64,000 bases of DNA from Rhinopithecus roxellana (taxonomy: Eukaryota > Chordata > Mammalia > Primates > Cercopithecidae): assembly GCF_007565055.1 (NCBI RefSeq), contig NC_044554.1, positions 56,639,676 to 56,703,675 on the forward strand, written 5' to 3'. How positions within the stretch are numbered: the stretch's first letter is position 1; every line of letters starts with the position of its first letter. The notes below the pieces were generated by a model. It worked only from the letters and a program-made list of their open reading frames with translations. It did no database searches and was not told the DNA's origin. Shown in pieces: positions 10,573-22,069 of this stretch. Both the position numbers and the translations under genes were made by a program.

Positions 10573-11879
10573 CTGTACAATCCCTTTTCTGAATTTATAT
10601 ATATGAAGACACATTTTATCCATCCCTGCTGCTAAATATTATTCATTTTTTCTTTATTCCCTAAGGAACCAGGTAAAAAAATAAACACCAAAAAATGGTA
10701 ATGGTTGGAATGGGAGTAGAGACAAGATGGCCTAAAGACGGGCACCTGCAGTACAGTCCAGAGGCACATAGATTTCTTCAAACTTTCAGGTGAAAATTAG
10801 GTGAATTATTTTATATATTAGGATGCTGTAATTGTATAAAAGAGAAGTTGGAGGAAAAAATGTTTTTCAGAGATCTTAAATTAAAACAATAGCAACAGAT
10901 CCTGTTCTCCCTCCAACATATTCTGAATCATAAAGGCTAAACGGATTTTCTGTGAGGAGGGTTCAGTGGGCTGATCATACAAAGTTGGCTTCCGGACCTG
11001 TTCCATTATTCACACTCCATATTATGCTCTAGAAATAGAGCACAGAAGTAGAGTTAGGGCCAAAGTACACCCTAGACAAATTCCTGATTTGAATCTGAGG
11101 CTCATGAGTTGTCTTATTCAGCCAATAGATTAGATCTTCTTTGTGACAGCTAAGGCTGTCTGAAAACTGGATGCCTGATCAAGAGTTCCTAATCCCAGCT
11201 CTGAATTCTCTCTCCTCTAGCCTTTTTCTCAAAGATCTAGGTGGTGTAACTCAACAAAATATCCTTTCAGTCACCAAGTTAAATTTATTTCTGTAAACTT
11301 AAATTTTTATGCCAGAGGGGTGTTTTATTTTTCCACTATAAACTATAAATGGGATGTTAAAAATATCTCGAGTGTGGCTAGAGTGTTATAACTAGAATGC
11401 CTTGCCAGTGAAGAATGAAACACACTTCCATTATTAGTTTCACAATAATGTGGATAATGTGAACCAAATTCAATAAGCCTAACTAAATGCAGATCTACAG
11501 AGTAATCTCCCGGATATGGAATAAGTGCTACACACAATGATTCATTTTAACACGCACCAGTGCAGAACAATCCCATGTGATGAAGTAGTTACATTCTTAG
11601 AATACTGAAGCTTTTATTAAGATGTTTTGCATAAAATGAACACATTCAAGATTTGAAGCTACATCTCTCATGACTGGAGACAATCCAAATCTATATGATG
11701 TTAGAAAATAGATGGAAGATTAGAGCCCATTACAGATCCCTGAATTAATCACAGCATTTTCTAGAAGCTCTGTTACCGGATGCACTTCCTAAAAGCAGCC
11801 TGCTCTCTTGTTGTCTCAAGGCTCTGATGATTTTGCTTCTTTTTCTTGGAGCAGCCTTCTTATCATTCATCAAGTAGAC
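10573..11879. other. Unassigned unique DNA
   Basis: No coding frame above 64 codons and no repeat I can name with confidence. Confidence 0.45.
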
Positions 11880-12160
11880 AGCTTCTTGTCTGTTAGAGCT
11901 CAGCTAATGCACCATGTTTCACAGGAAGACTTCCCTAAACCTCAGTCTGCTAGCCATGCCAGGTGCTTTTCCTGCAAGTTCCTAATCACCGAGTACACCT
12001 CTTTTGTAGAATTGATCACAATACTACTAGCATGTATTGATTTATTTTGATGCCTCACTATGTTATAAACTGCTTCAATACAATACCTTTGACCTTTCTC
12101 TCTCTAGTTTCTGACCTTATATTTCCCTTAGTATATACAGCAGGAGCTCAATAATTACAC
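11880..12160 (+). mobile_element. L2 LINE 3' region
   Basis: 'CACAGGAAGACTTCCCTAAA' and 'CAGCAGGAGCTCAATAATTA' fit the L2 3' consensus (gaggccttccctgac ... ggtgctcaataaat). Diverged. Confidence 0.62.
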
Positions 12161-12224
12161 ATTGATGTCTCTTTCTTTGGCCAAATCTTTCTCATAGGTG
12201 AGACCTGGATTTATATATGATTTT

Positions 12225-12452
12225 CACCTAGAGTCCTTCCTTGACATCTCCAGTTACTTTGATGTCTTTTCATGGGTTCTCACAATAGCTTTATATCAAC
12301 TGCAATTATGTGACTATTTGTTTAAAATCTTCCCTCACTAGATTTCAAGCTGCATGAGGACAGGCATCATGTTCCTCCATTTGTAGTTATATTCCTAGTT
12401 ACAGAGCATGGTATACAACTCACATTCAAAAATAGTTGTTGAATGAATTATT
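12225..12452 (+). mobile_element. Second L2-like 3' region
   Basis: 'CAAGCTGCATGAGGACAGGC' and 'AAAAATAGTTGTTGAATGAA' again match an L2 3' end. It follows the preceding L2 by ~70 bp in the same orientation, so there are two L2 tails in tandem or one rearranged copy. Confidence 0.6.
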
Positions 12453-12730
12453 GGTCCATGCTACACTATGGATGAACCTTGAAATTTTTATGCTAAATGA
12501 AAGAAGCTAGTCACTAAAGAGTTGTATTATATGACTCCATAAACATCAAATATCCACAGTTAACAAACCTATAGAGATCCAAAGAAGATAAGTGATGCCT
12601 AGGGCTGCAGCAGGGGAGAGTAGGGGAGCAGTGAGGAATGGAGAGACTGCTAATGGATATGGGGCTTTTGTGATAATGAAAATACTCAAAAATTAGACTG
12701 TAGTGGTGATAGTGCAACTCTGTAAATACA
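12453..12730 (+). mobile_element. L1M 3'UTR, part 1 (interrupted)
   Basis: Typical L1M tail: 'GGTCCATGCTACACTATGGA', 'TGATGCCTAGGGCTGCAG', 'AGTGGTGATAGTGCAACTCT'. It breaks off at 'GTAAATACAATA' and continues at 13179 with 'TACTAAAACCCACTGAACTA', as if uninterrupted. Confidence 0.8.
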
Positions 12731-13178
12731 ATACTCCCACTGTCTAGTACAGTATGAAAATATTAAATGAAAATATCTGGAAATACACAGTTCATAATTT
12801 TTAAATCAAACACCATCCTGAGTAGTGTGAAGTATTGCATTTCACCCTGCATGGAATGTGAATCATTCCTTTGTCCAGATCCCCCAACCCCCCACCCACC
12901 CACCCAGTCCATGCTACCTGCTCCTTAGTTACTTAGCAGCACAGAGAGAGACCACATTTATGTATTTTTTATTACAGCATATTGTCATAATTGTTTTATT
13001 TTATAAGTAGTTGTTGTTAATCTCTTACTGTGCCTAATTTATAAATTAAACTTTATCATAGGTTTGTATCTATAGAAAAAAACATAGTACAGTTAAGGTT
13101 CAGTAATATCCAGAGTTTCAGGCATCCACTGAAGGGTCTTGAAATGCATCCCTTGCAGGTGAGGGGGAACTACTGTAT
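12731..13178 (-). mobile_element. Tigger-like (pogo-type) DNA transposon remnant inside L1M
   Basis: The right end, 'GGAACTACTGTA' preceded by 'CAGGCATCCACTGAAGGGTC', is a decayed copy of the 'cggtttcaggcatccactgggggtc ... gggggactactgta' terminus of Tigger-class elements. 'ACTGTGCCTAATTTATAAAT' is also shared with them. Both borders fall at TA within the L1 sequence, as expected for a Tc1/mariner-type insertion. No transposase remains. It includes a C-rich (CCCA)n patch at about 12880-12905. Confidence 0.6.
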
Positions 13179-13262
13179 ACTAAAACCCACTGAACTATAC
13201 AATTTAAATGGATGAATACTATGGTAGGTGAATTATATCTTAACGAAGCTATTAAAATAATT
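13179..13262 (+). mobile_element. L1M 3'UTR, part 2
   Basis: 'TACTAAAACCCACTGAACTA', 'TTTAAATGGATGAATACTAT', 'GTGAATTATATCTTAACGAA' complete the L1M tail begun at 12453. Confidence 0.8.
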
Positions 13263-13934
13263 GTTGAATGAATGAAATGAAAGATCAACTTGAAGTTAAG
13301 GTGTCCCCTCATTTAGTAAGGGAGAGATATTTCTGAGAAGGGGAACCCTGTTACAATTCTTTCATTATAATTTCTTCAAATATGCATTTTAGCATAAAAT
13401 ATTGTCAATTATTCTTCATTTCTTTTAATATCTTCTGAATCCACGGGATGATGCTTGCTATAGTTAACAGGATCCAGTCACACAATCGAGCTCCAGTTCT
13501 CCCAGGCTGCAGTGATGTTTATAAGAATTTCTGCTGACCCAAATTGCCATCTGATTCCTTTGCCTATTCCTTAAAGGTCCTATGGATCCCTAAAATAATC
13601 AGCTTCAAACAACAGCGAGGAGTGGTTACATAATTTCAATGAAGTTCTACCTTTCCCTCCTCCTCTATCATTCTGCTTGTTAACATGAGTGATGGCTGTA
13701 GACCTAGCAGTCATTTTGGATAATGAGGATCAATTCCATATCTTAGTGTCAGGATCAAGTGGAAAGAAAATTATGAATCTTTTTCAGATTAGTTGTACAA
13801 GACATAAATTTCAAACTACTAAATTCTAAAACATGGGTACATCTTGTCTAAACTTTGAGGAAATAACTTTCAAGCCGTGGAAAGCATATCGTACAGAAAT
13901 AATGATGGCAGAAACATCAGCACCTTGAAGAAGA
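13263..13934. other. Unassigned unique DNA
   Basis: Nothing recognisable; no sizeable reading frame. Confidence 0.4.
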
Positions 13935-14120
13935 AAGCATGAGTTTTGGAGTTAAAGAGATGTACTAATTATTAACTTCATCCTTCATAGCTGCAAGACC
14001 TTGGGAGTTAATTCCTCATTGGGCCAGTATTTTAATCTACAGAATGTTGTCAACAACACTAAGTTATCAAAGGATAAAAGATACGCAATGGGTTTGATAG
14101 TGCCCATCAAATACTAGGAC
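13935..14120 (+). mobile_element. Probable MIR SINE
   Basis: 'GAGTTTTGGAGTTAAAGAG', 'ATAGCTGCAAGACCTTGGGA' and a later 'TTTTAATCTACAGAATG' follow the order of MIR landmarks, but divergence is high. Confidence 0.5.
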
Positions 14121-14394
14121 ATAAGGAAATATTGGGACATTGTTGATGCTCTAAACATATTTGTTCCCTTCCAATCTAATTGCTTGAATCAAAAAGATTG
14201 TTGAACCTTATCTTTCCAAAAGATAACAGTTAAGGCAATAAGCCAATCAATAATCATTACTTGTTTATTTACAATATGCTCTACAATGTGCTTGGAGTCA
14301 TGGAAGAAACAGAAGTAAAAGGTACTATCCTTGTCATGGAGCTGGAAAGTCATGACTGACCCAAGAGAAACTAAGGAGAAAATTACATGACCGT

Positions 14395-14412
14395 AGTGTG
14401 TGTGTGTGTGTA
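14395..14412. repeat. (TG)n microsatellite
   Basis: About nine TG units directly beside the poly(T) of the next Alu. Confidence 0.9.
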
Positions 14413-14704
14413 TTTTTTTTTCTTTTGAGATGGAATCTCACTCTGTCTCCAGGCTGCAGTGCAGTGGTGCCATCTCGGTTCACTGCAACCTCTGCCCCGG
14501 GGTTCAAGCAACTCTCCTGCCTCAGCCTCCCGAGTATCTGGGACTACAGGCATGCACCACCACGCCTGGATAATTTTTGTATTGTCAGTAGAGAAAGGAT
14601 TTCACCATGTTGGCCAGAATGGTCTCGATCTCTTGACCTCATGATCCACCTGCCACAGACTCCCAAAGTGCTGGGATTACAGGTGTGAGCCACCGCACCC
14701 AGCC
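14413..14704 (-). mobile_element. AluS-type SINE
   Basis: Full-length dimeric Alu on the minus strand: poly(T), 'GAGATGGAATCTCACTCTGT', both arms, and the terminal 'GAGCCACCGCACCCAGCC'. Overlapping open frames here are Alu-derived. Confidence 0.95.
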
Positions 14705-15019
14705 AACAGTAGTATATATTTACCATAGCATCACATGTTAACAGGAAACTTCATGAGAATACAAAAATGGAGAATATTATTGTGATGTGGGGTAGTAGAA
14801 AGAGGTTTAATGAAAGGATATGTTTTATCTGAGCTTAACAAGTTTTAAGAGAAAGTCATATGTAATAATGCATTAATCATCTATTTATTATGTCAAAATA
14901 CTAGTGTAGTTAGTTTCTTAGTTCCCTTGGCCAGGGTAATTAATGGCTTCTCCAGACAGAGAAAAAATAATCAGAGATAGGATTGAGTGAGACAATTCAA
15001 ATGATAAGATTAACAAAAA
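14705..15019. other. Unassigned DNA
   Basis: Nothing recognisable. Confidence 0.4.
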
Positions 15020-16110
15020 GGAAAGTTCAGAAAAAGTTGCTTTCAAAATCTGGGGGCAAATAGTAGCCTGGGAATGAATTTGCTGTCATTAATATAAAGC
15101 AATAAGCAAAACAGGAAATAAAATAAGGAAAGGGACAAGTGCAATATAGATGAAAAATTCTTTGGAAATTGTATCCAAAGGAAACAGAAGAAAATGTGAA
15201 AAATTTCTCTGTATTCTAAGGAATTTAAAGACAACATAGAGTCTGTGAATGAACTGATGAAAGACACCAACCCTAATGCAAGATATCAAAAGAGATTCAA
15301 AAATAGAATACAATGGAAAGGTAGCTGACAAACCTAAGAAAGAAACTGAAGAGGAAATTAAAACCTTTAAAGTATTTGAAACCCTGTAAAAAGTGGAAAG
15401 AACTGAATTAAAGTAGAGTAAGCCTATCCAGTGATAAGAAGGTAATGTTTGGGGGTGGGGGAAATCACACGAAATTCAGAATAAAAAGATAAAGAGATTG
15501 CAATGATTACATAGAAAACAACACCATGAAGAAAAGGCAATGAAAACAAATTTATGGACAATTGCTCTTGGGGAAGACAAGGACGAAAATTCCTCTTGCG
15601 GAACACATGGAAGAAAAAATTTCCAAATATATAATATGGGGGAAAATTCCTGAAATAAAAGACCTTGAAAAATAAGATTTAAAGGAAAGATGATTAAAAG
15701 GAATTTGCACTAAAGTGTATTCCAGTAGATTTACAGAAACTCAAAAATAAAGTAATTTCCTAATTATCTGGGCCAAACGTGCATGTCATTCAGAAAGAAA
15801 AATAAATAGAGCCAGCCTCTGACTCCTCTCCTAAGCAACATTAGATGCCAGGAAGTTAATCTACAATGTCTCAGAAACAAAGATGTTACTCAAAAACTGT
15901 GCACACACCTAAGTTTTTATTCCAGTTTGAAGACAGTTTCCTAAACTAACAAACAACAAATCAGGATATAGAGCCTCAATGTTTTCTTCTTTTTACACCC
16001 ATTTGAAGATGAAAAATCCTAGGAACCAAAAGCTGAATTAGAATTTTAAAAACTCTATTTCAGTGGTTTAATTGTAGAAAGAAAGACCAGGCAGAAAGCA
16101 TGAAATCTGA
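15020..16110 (+). mobile_element. HAL1-like (half-L1) remnant
   Basis: A-rich sequence whose order of motifs fits the HAL1/old L1 ORF1 region: 'CCAAATATATAATATGGGGG', 'TCCAGTAGATTTACAGAAAC', 'TTAGATGCCAGGAAGTTAAT', 'AGTTTGAAGACAGTTTCC'. It is heavily decayed with no open ORF1. Edges are approximate. Confidence 0.55.
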
Positions 16111-16650
16111 ATGTAGAAGAAGGTCAATAACATTATTACTCATAATGAAAACAAACAGATGTATATTTTATAAGTCCTGAAAGAAACCTATAATAGTCAT
16201 AGTGAATTGTTAATTGTGGACTGGGACTAAGATCATACATATGCCAATGAAAGAGAAGTAGAAAAGGAAGAGAAAGGAGATAATATAAATTAACTAATTT
16301 CACAATGTGTTATGAAGGGAGTCAATACATTCACTTTTATATTGGACATTTTATATGTGTATATACATTTATCTACATATATACACACACAAACACATTT
16401 ATATTTGACATACAGCTTTTAATCCAACACTTTTTTAAGTTATAAGGTAATTATTGTTAGAATTATGTGGCTTCCAAATAAAAAGATTACATAAAAGCAA
16501 AAATCAAGTATCAAAAGATAGAAAACTAAAGAAAGTGGTAAGGAAGAATAAAAAGAAGCAATCACTCACTAATTCAAACTATTGAAATCCTACTAAGTGT
16601 CAAGTAAACTGTGTGAAACTCTGGGTAATATATAATTAAAAAATAGAAAA
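16111..16650. other. Unassigned AT-rich DNA
   Basis: Includes a short TATA/CA-rich patch at about 16355-16400. Nothing else recognisable. Confidence 0.4.
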
Positions 16651-16663
16651 GACATGTTCTCCA

Positions 16664-17155
16664 GCCAGGCATAGTGGCTCATGCCTGTAATCCCAACACT
16701 TTGGGAAGCCAAGACAAAAGGATTGCATGAGGCATAAACTAGATTAGATGGTATAAACTAGATTAGAATTGACTGTAAAATTTTTAATCCTGTACCCAAA
16801 TTTTCTACCCTGAAACCTGGCTGGAAAAAAATCAGAATCTCTAAAAGTGGCACTCAGTTATCAACGTATCGAGTTTAAGACCAGCCCTGGCAACATAGTG
16901 AGACTCTATCTCTACAAAAATATTTTTAAAATTAGTTGGGTATGGTGACACATGCTTGTAATCCCGGCTACTCAGGAGGCTGAGATGGGAGGATTGCTTG
17001 AGCTTGAGAGGTCTAGACTACAGTGAGCTATGATTGCACCACTGATCTCCAGCTTTGGTGACAGAGGAGAAACTGCCTTCTCCACCCCCATCCTCTCCCC
17101 CCTGCCCCCGCAAAAAAAAAAAAAAAGGAAGGGAAGGGAAAGGAAGAGAAAAGGA
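16664..17155 (+). mobile_element. AluJ-type SINE with target duplication, interrupted by a 137-bp insert
   Basis: Left arm from 'GCCAGGCATAGTGGCTC', right arm 'TACTCAGGAGGCTGAGATGG', then an A-run and a purine-rich tail. Perfect 13-bp target duplications 'GACATGTTCTCCA' lie at 16651-16663 and 17156-17168. The left arm stops after 'GGATTGCATGAGGC' and resumes with 'GAGTTTAAGACCAGCCC'; the sequence between (16734-16870) is not Alu. Confidence 0.92.
16734..16870. other. Non-Alu insert within the AluJ
   Basis: 137 bp with no Alu similarity, replacing only a few Alu bases. It starts with 'ATAAACTAGATTAGA' twice, 19 bp apart, followed by unique-looking sequence. Origin unknown; it has no poly(A) of its own. 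Confidence 0.75.
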
Positions 17156-17201
17156 GACATGTTCTCCATCCCCAGGGAATTCATAGTCCAAGAGCTGCAT
17201 A

Positions 17202-17233
<32 letters not shown>
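17202..17233. repeat. (CA)n microsatellite
   Basis: About fifteen uninterrupted CA units. Confidence 0.97.
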
Positions 17234-17235
<2 letters not shown>

Positions 17236-18144
17236 CAGATTAAAATTCTCAAGCTTCGAAACCTCTGCCTTCTTCACCTCTACTTCAGCTCAAGAGAAGA
17301 CCTCCTGTCGGCATGATATTTATGTGGAACACATGGTCATCTTTTCCATGGGACATACCCATCACCTGTACTAATCACTCAGATGCTTCATTCCTGAATA
17401 GGAAGTAAAAATAATGTTTCACCCAAGACAGATTTGAGGCAATATTGTACCCCTTAACAAGACAAAATATAACATAATTCTTGGTAAATGAATGTATGAT
17501 ATATAAAGGAGGAAAGGGACAGAGAGGAGGAAGGGAAGAGAAGGGAAAGGAGAGAAAGGAGAGAAGAGGGGTGGGAGGAAATACAGAGAGTGTAAAATGC
17601 ACAAAAACTTAAAAATTACAACAATGCAAAATGTCTCAATAAATTTCATATTATCTACAGGTTTAAATAATAAATTTTATATAAAATTAAGTAAAATTTA
17701 AATTATTTTTACATATTAGATTTAAATGTATTTGAACTATTTTCAGTGGTTACTTTTTAGTTTTTAAATGTGGCTATAAGAAAATTTAAATGTACATAAA
17801 TGTCTTTCATTACATGTTTATTAGATATTGCTATAACGAAGTTTCAGAAATAGAGAACAGATGGAGAAAAGGGGGTCTAGAGATTAGCAAAAAAAAAAAA
17901 TCAGAAGATATTTTTCAGAGCTAATATAGGATAATAATAGTATTCATATTGAAAGAAGCTACCTAGTGCTAAGAATAATAAATATCTACAGCAAGACACT
18001 CTGTTGAACTTTAGAACTCCAAGAATTAGGACAAAATATTAAAAATTTAAGAAACTGACATAAACAAATCCACATAATTTAAAAAGTAAACTGACATCAC
18101 ACTTCTCACCATCACTGGATGTTGAAATACAATTTCTTTGAATG
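17234..18144. other. Mostly unassigned, with a GA-rich tract
   Basis: A purine-rich (GGGAA/GAGAA)n tract lies at about 17508-17580. 'CAGTGGTTACTTTTTAG' and 'AATGTGGCTATAAGAAAATT' (17746-17790) hint at an old DNA-transposon terminus, too decayed to name. Confidence 0.4.
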
Positions 18145-18376
18145 TATGATCTTGGCTCACTGCAGCTTCCACCTCCCAGGTTCAAGCAATTCTCCTGCCT
18201 CAGGCTTTGGAGCAGCTGGGATTACCAGTACCCTCCCCCCATGCTCGACTAATTTTTATATTTTTAGTAGAGACGGGGTTTCAGCATGTTGGCCAGGCTG
18301 GTCTCGAACTCCTGACCTCAGGTGATCCACAAGCCTCAGCCTCCCAAAGTACTGGGATTACAGGTGTGAGCCACCT
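18145..18376 (-). mobile_element. Truncated Alu (AluS/J)
   Basis: Minus-strand Alu lacking its 3' end and poly(T): starts at 'ATGATCTTGGCTCACTGCAG' and runs to 'TTACAGGTGTGAGCCACC'. Confidence 0.92.
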
Positions 18377-18779
18377 TAAAGTGGTAAAAATGTAAATGTT
18401 TACTGTAGTTAAATATTCACTCAACCTTTAGAGAAAGCTCAGTAGGCTTCAATACAATTAAAACAGAAAATGTTGTTATAATACTTGACAACATAAATGT
18501 AGTAATCTAATAAATATCAGGGTTCAGAGAAGGAAAAGTGACAAGGAATGTAACTGCAATTGCACAAAATCCTGTAGTTTTTACCATAGGAGTCAAAAGA
18601 TACCATATAAATTTAATAAACAAAAGGCATATTTTATCACTTGATTTGTGATATTTCATATATTTAAAAATGACATAACATATATATATATAAAGTATGC
18701 ACAAAATATCTTGAAGATTATATTCTGTATATATAAATGATAATGAAATTATGGTCAGACATGTACCCATTACCCAACT
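18377..18779. other. Unassigned AT-rich DNA
   Basis: Includes a short (TA)n at about 18680-18692. Nothing else recognisable. Confidence 0.4.
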
Positions 18780-19270
18780 TAATAAATAGAACATTACCTA
18801 TTCCATTAAATTTCCCCATGTTTTCCCCACAATTTCTCTCCCTCCCACTCTCGATGTAGTAGGTATTACTCTGAATTTTATGTTTAACATTTCTTACCTT
18901 TATAATTTTATTACATTTGAATATTTCCTTATTTATTAGGTTTATCAGTTTTGACCTTTATAAAAATAATGTAGGAAATGGCATTCTATCTCTTCTCCAA
19001 CCTATTTATTTTTGTTTAAATACTATGTGATACATCCAAATAGTGCCAGTTCTACATACTTCATAGCTCTATAATATCAAATTATATTAATGTACTACAA
19101 TTTATTCATTCCCCTATTGATGGATATTTGGCTTGCATATTATATTTTGCTAGCACAAGCAGTTCTAATAGACAAACTTTCATTCAGTTTTCTAGTAAAT
19201 ATCTGCAAGCGTTTCTGTATCTACAATTTTGATTGCTAGATAAAAAGCTTTGCCCAAGTTTAATAGGCAG
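18780..19270 (-). mobile_element. Old L1M/HAL1-like 3' fragment
   Basis: On the plus strand 'TTCATAGCTCTATAATATCA', 'CAATTTATTCATTCCCCTAT' and 'TGATGGATATTTGGCTTGC' follow the reverse complement of old L1 3' ends (host text: small dot plots of 'ccacaatttattcatccat ... gatggacatttgggttg'). Strongly decayed. Confidence 0.55.
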
Positions 19271-19749
19271 TTTCAATTTCATCATATGAATTTTGGAGGA
19301 ACGCACACATTTAAACCATAGCATCCCACTAATCCATAATAATACATTGATCAAATATAAAGTTTTTGTGAATATTCATAGATCTGTTCCCCAGGCTCTC
19401 TCTTTCCCCGTGATATATTTGTCTAACTCTCTAGCAATAGGATGGTCTTAATTATCAAGGCCTAATGATAAGCCCTACAACATGGTAAAGCAAGGCTGCT
19501 TGCCTTCTTCTGTAAATGTGTCTTCATCATTCTTCTACCTTTTCTTATGACAAAGATTTTGTGAACTGGGTTTGATTTTTTTATTAGAATTACACTGAAT
19601 TAATAGATTTATTAAAGGCCAATAATTTTTTATAATACTAAATCTTCCAAATAATTTATTTTAATCTTTTCAATATTTTTCTTTGAAGTCATATTGTTTT
19701 CTAAATAAAGGCAATGCATTACTTTTGTGAGATTTATTTAGGTACTTAC
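19271..19749. other. Unassigned AT-rich DNA
   Basis: Nothing recognisable. Confidence 0.4.
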
Positions 19750-20170
19750 ATTAGTTTTCTTTGGCTACCATAACAAAATACCCTGGATTGATTGGTTTAA
19801 ACAACAGAAATTTATTTTGTTACAGTTCTGAATTCTGAGAAATCTACAACCAAGGTACTGACCAGTTCAGTTTCTGGTGAAGTCTCTCTTCCTTACTCAG
19901 AATAAGAAACACTACAAATGGGTGCCTTCCTGCTGTGTTCCCCCAAGATGGAGAGAAAGCAAATTTCTAATGTCTCTCATAAGAACACTAATCCTATTAG
20001 ATCAGGGCTCACCTCTACAACCTCATTTAATCTTATCCACCTTCATATTCATCCTACACAGATGCACACACACACACCCACACAAATATACACCTTCTTC
20101 CCAAATACAGTCACGTGGGGGGTTGGGTCTTAACATAAGAATTTTAAAGGGACACAGTTTCATCCATAAC
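19750..20170 (-). mobile_element. MLT1-type LTR (ERVL-MaLR)
   Basis: Reverse complement of an MLT1-like LTR: 'TTAGTTTTCTTTGGCTACCA', 'AACAGAAATTTATTTTGTTA', 'TTTCTGGTGAAGTCTCTCTT', 'GCTGTGTTCCCCCAAGATGG', ending 'GACACAGTTTCATCCATAAC'. It includes a short CACACA run near 20063. Confidence 0.85.
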
Positions 20171-20351
20171 AATATTTTAATTTTTGTTGCTATTAGAAAT
20201 GATAATTTAAATGGTAGGCATGAAAACTCATTTTTTCCTAAGTCTTTTCTGATGATAAAATGAAATTCAACTGGACTAGCTCCTATCTTTAAGCTATAAA
20301 AGCCTTGGAACTTTAAGCATGACTGCATAGGGAGACAGTAGCTCAGGCCAC

Positions 20352-20466
20352 CTCATAGGGCTACCATGTGATCCAGACATTCCACTTAAGGCATTTACCC
20401 AAAAGAAATAATTGTAAATGTCCATACAAAGGCTTGTATTCAAATGTTCTTGGAGGGCCTTATCCT
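20352..20466 (+). mobile_element. L1M 3' region, part 1
   Basis: 'GGGCTACCATGTGATCCAGA' and 'GCATTTACCCAAAAGAAATA' are the old L1 ORF2 C-terminal end ('ccagcaattccactcctaggtatataccca'). It is interrupted by an Alu and continues at 20758. Confidence 0.75.
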
Positions 20467-20757
20467 TTTAGAGAAAAGGTCTCACTCTGTAGCCTAGGCT
20501 GGAGTACAGTGGCGCAATCATAGCTTACTACAACCTCAAGCTCCACCTTAAGTGATCCTTCCACCTCAGCCTCCCAAGTATCTGCAACTATAGGCATGCA
20601 CCACCATGCCTGGCTAATATTTTTATTTTTATGTTTTGTAAAGACAGGATCTTACTATGTTGTCCAGGCTGGTCTCAAACTCCTGGCTTCAAGCAAACCT
20701 CCTGCCTTAGCCTCCCAAAGTGTTGGGACTATAGGAGTGTGCCCCCATGCCTGTCCA
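20467..20757 (-). mobile_element. AluJ-type SINE inserted in L1M
   Basis: Old, full dimeric Alu on the minus strand ('GTCTCACTCTGTAGCCTAGG' to 'CCCCCATGCCTGTCC') with many substitutions. Confidence 0.92.
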
Positions 20758-21228
20758 AGGGTTGATTTTTAATAGACAAAAACTTAAAACAATCAACATG
20801 TCAATTAACAGGTAAATGAGTAAACAAACCTTGGTATATCCATACAACAAAAGAGTACTCAGTAATAAAAAGGATGAGCTACTGATATATGTAAGAAAAT
20901 GAATTAATCTCAAAATAATTATGCTGAGTGAAAGAAACCAGACAAAAAGATTATGTACTATTTATATAATCCTATTTGTGTAAAACTATAGGAAATGCAA
21001 ACTAATCTATTTAACAGAAAACCAAAGACTGGTTGGGAATGCTAAAGAAGGGGGATGGGAATCGAAGGAAAAAAATTACATAGGATCGTGAGGAAACTTT
21101 TGAAGTTGATGGCTGTGTTTAGTATTTTGATTTTATTAGTTTCATGAGAATGGGCATATGCCAAAATTAATGTGTACACTTTAAATATGTATATGTTATT
21201 TTACATCAATTCAATAAAGCATCCATCT
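20758..21228 (+). mobile_element. L1M 3' end, part 2
   Basis: 'GGTATATCCATACAACAAAA', 'ATTATGCTGAGTGAAAGAAA' and 'TACATCAATTCAATAAAGCA' complete the L1M ORF2 end and 3'UTR. Confidence 0.82.
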
Positions 21229-22069
21229 TTCATGGTATTTTCTTCGCCGTGAGCATTATAAACTTAGGTAAAGAACAAACTGAGCTTCTTAAAGATTGCA
21301 AACTGATCATATGTTAATTTCTCACTATCCTAAGACTACCAATACGTTGACAGTAAAGGAATAAAAAAGTGTAGTCATATAACAAGCAATAAATAAAAAC
21401 TGAGCTATCTAAAAATGAGAGACTTTATCCAAAACAAACTACGGAATGGTGACAGAGATGTAATAATTGACACAACAGGCTAGAGGAAGTACTGACCTAC
21501 ATATGTATGGAGGCATACAAAACTGAGGAGAGACTTGATTTGCTTGGAAGAATGCCAGAGATACTTGGAATGGAGGGATGGTGGAAGTGAGTTTATGATG
21601 CTAACGTTGAGCTGGTACGTCAGGTCAAAACTTCTGTGTCTGACATTTAGAAGTTCAGTATGTATTATCTTTATGACTCCAATTATAGCTCAACATGAAA
21701 GAAACTTTGCATGAGTATGTAGATATCTCAAATAGGTGTCCATTTCCTCATGGCTCCACAAGAACAAACATTGTTTGAGGAAATCCTGAAAACCAAAAGA
21801 GACTAATATAAATGATACAGGTGTGGGGGAAGGGAGTCACAAAGAAAAATGAAAAATTGGGGTGAGACCTCTTATTAGTGTTTTCAGGTGGCTTTAAAAA
21901 TTAGTTCATCAATAAGCTATGAAAAATATCAGTATTGTTTCAAGACAATACTCTTGAAATATTAAATATAATTGGTACCGAAAATAGAAGTTTTAGACCA
22001 TGTTGAAGGAATCATCCATAATATAAAAAGAAAACATAAAAAAATAGAAAACAAGGGGAAAGATAAAAC
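21229..22069. other. Unassigned DNA
   Basis: Nothing recognisable; no sizeable reading frame. Confidence 0.4.
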
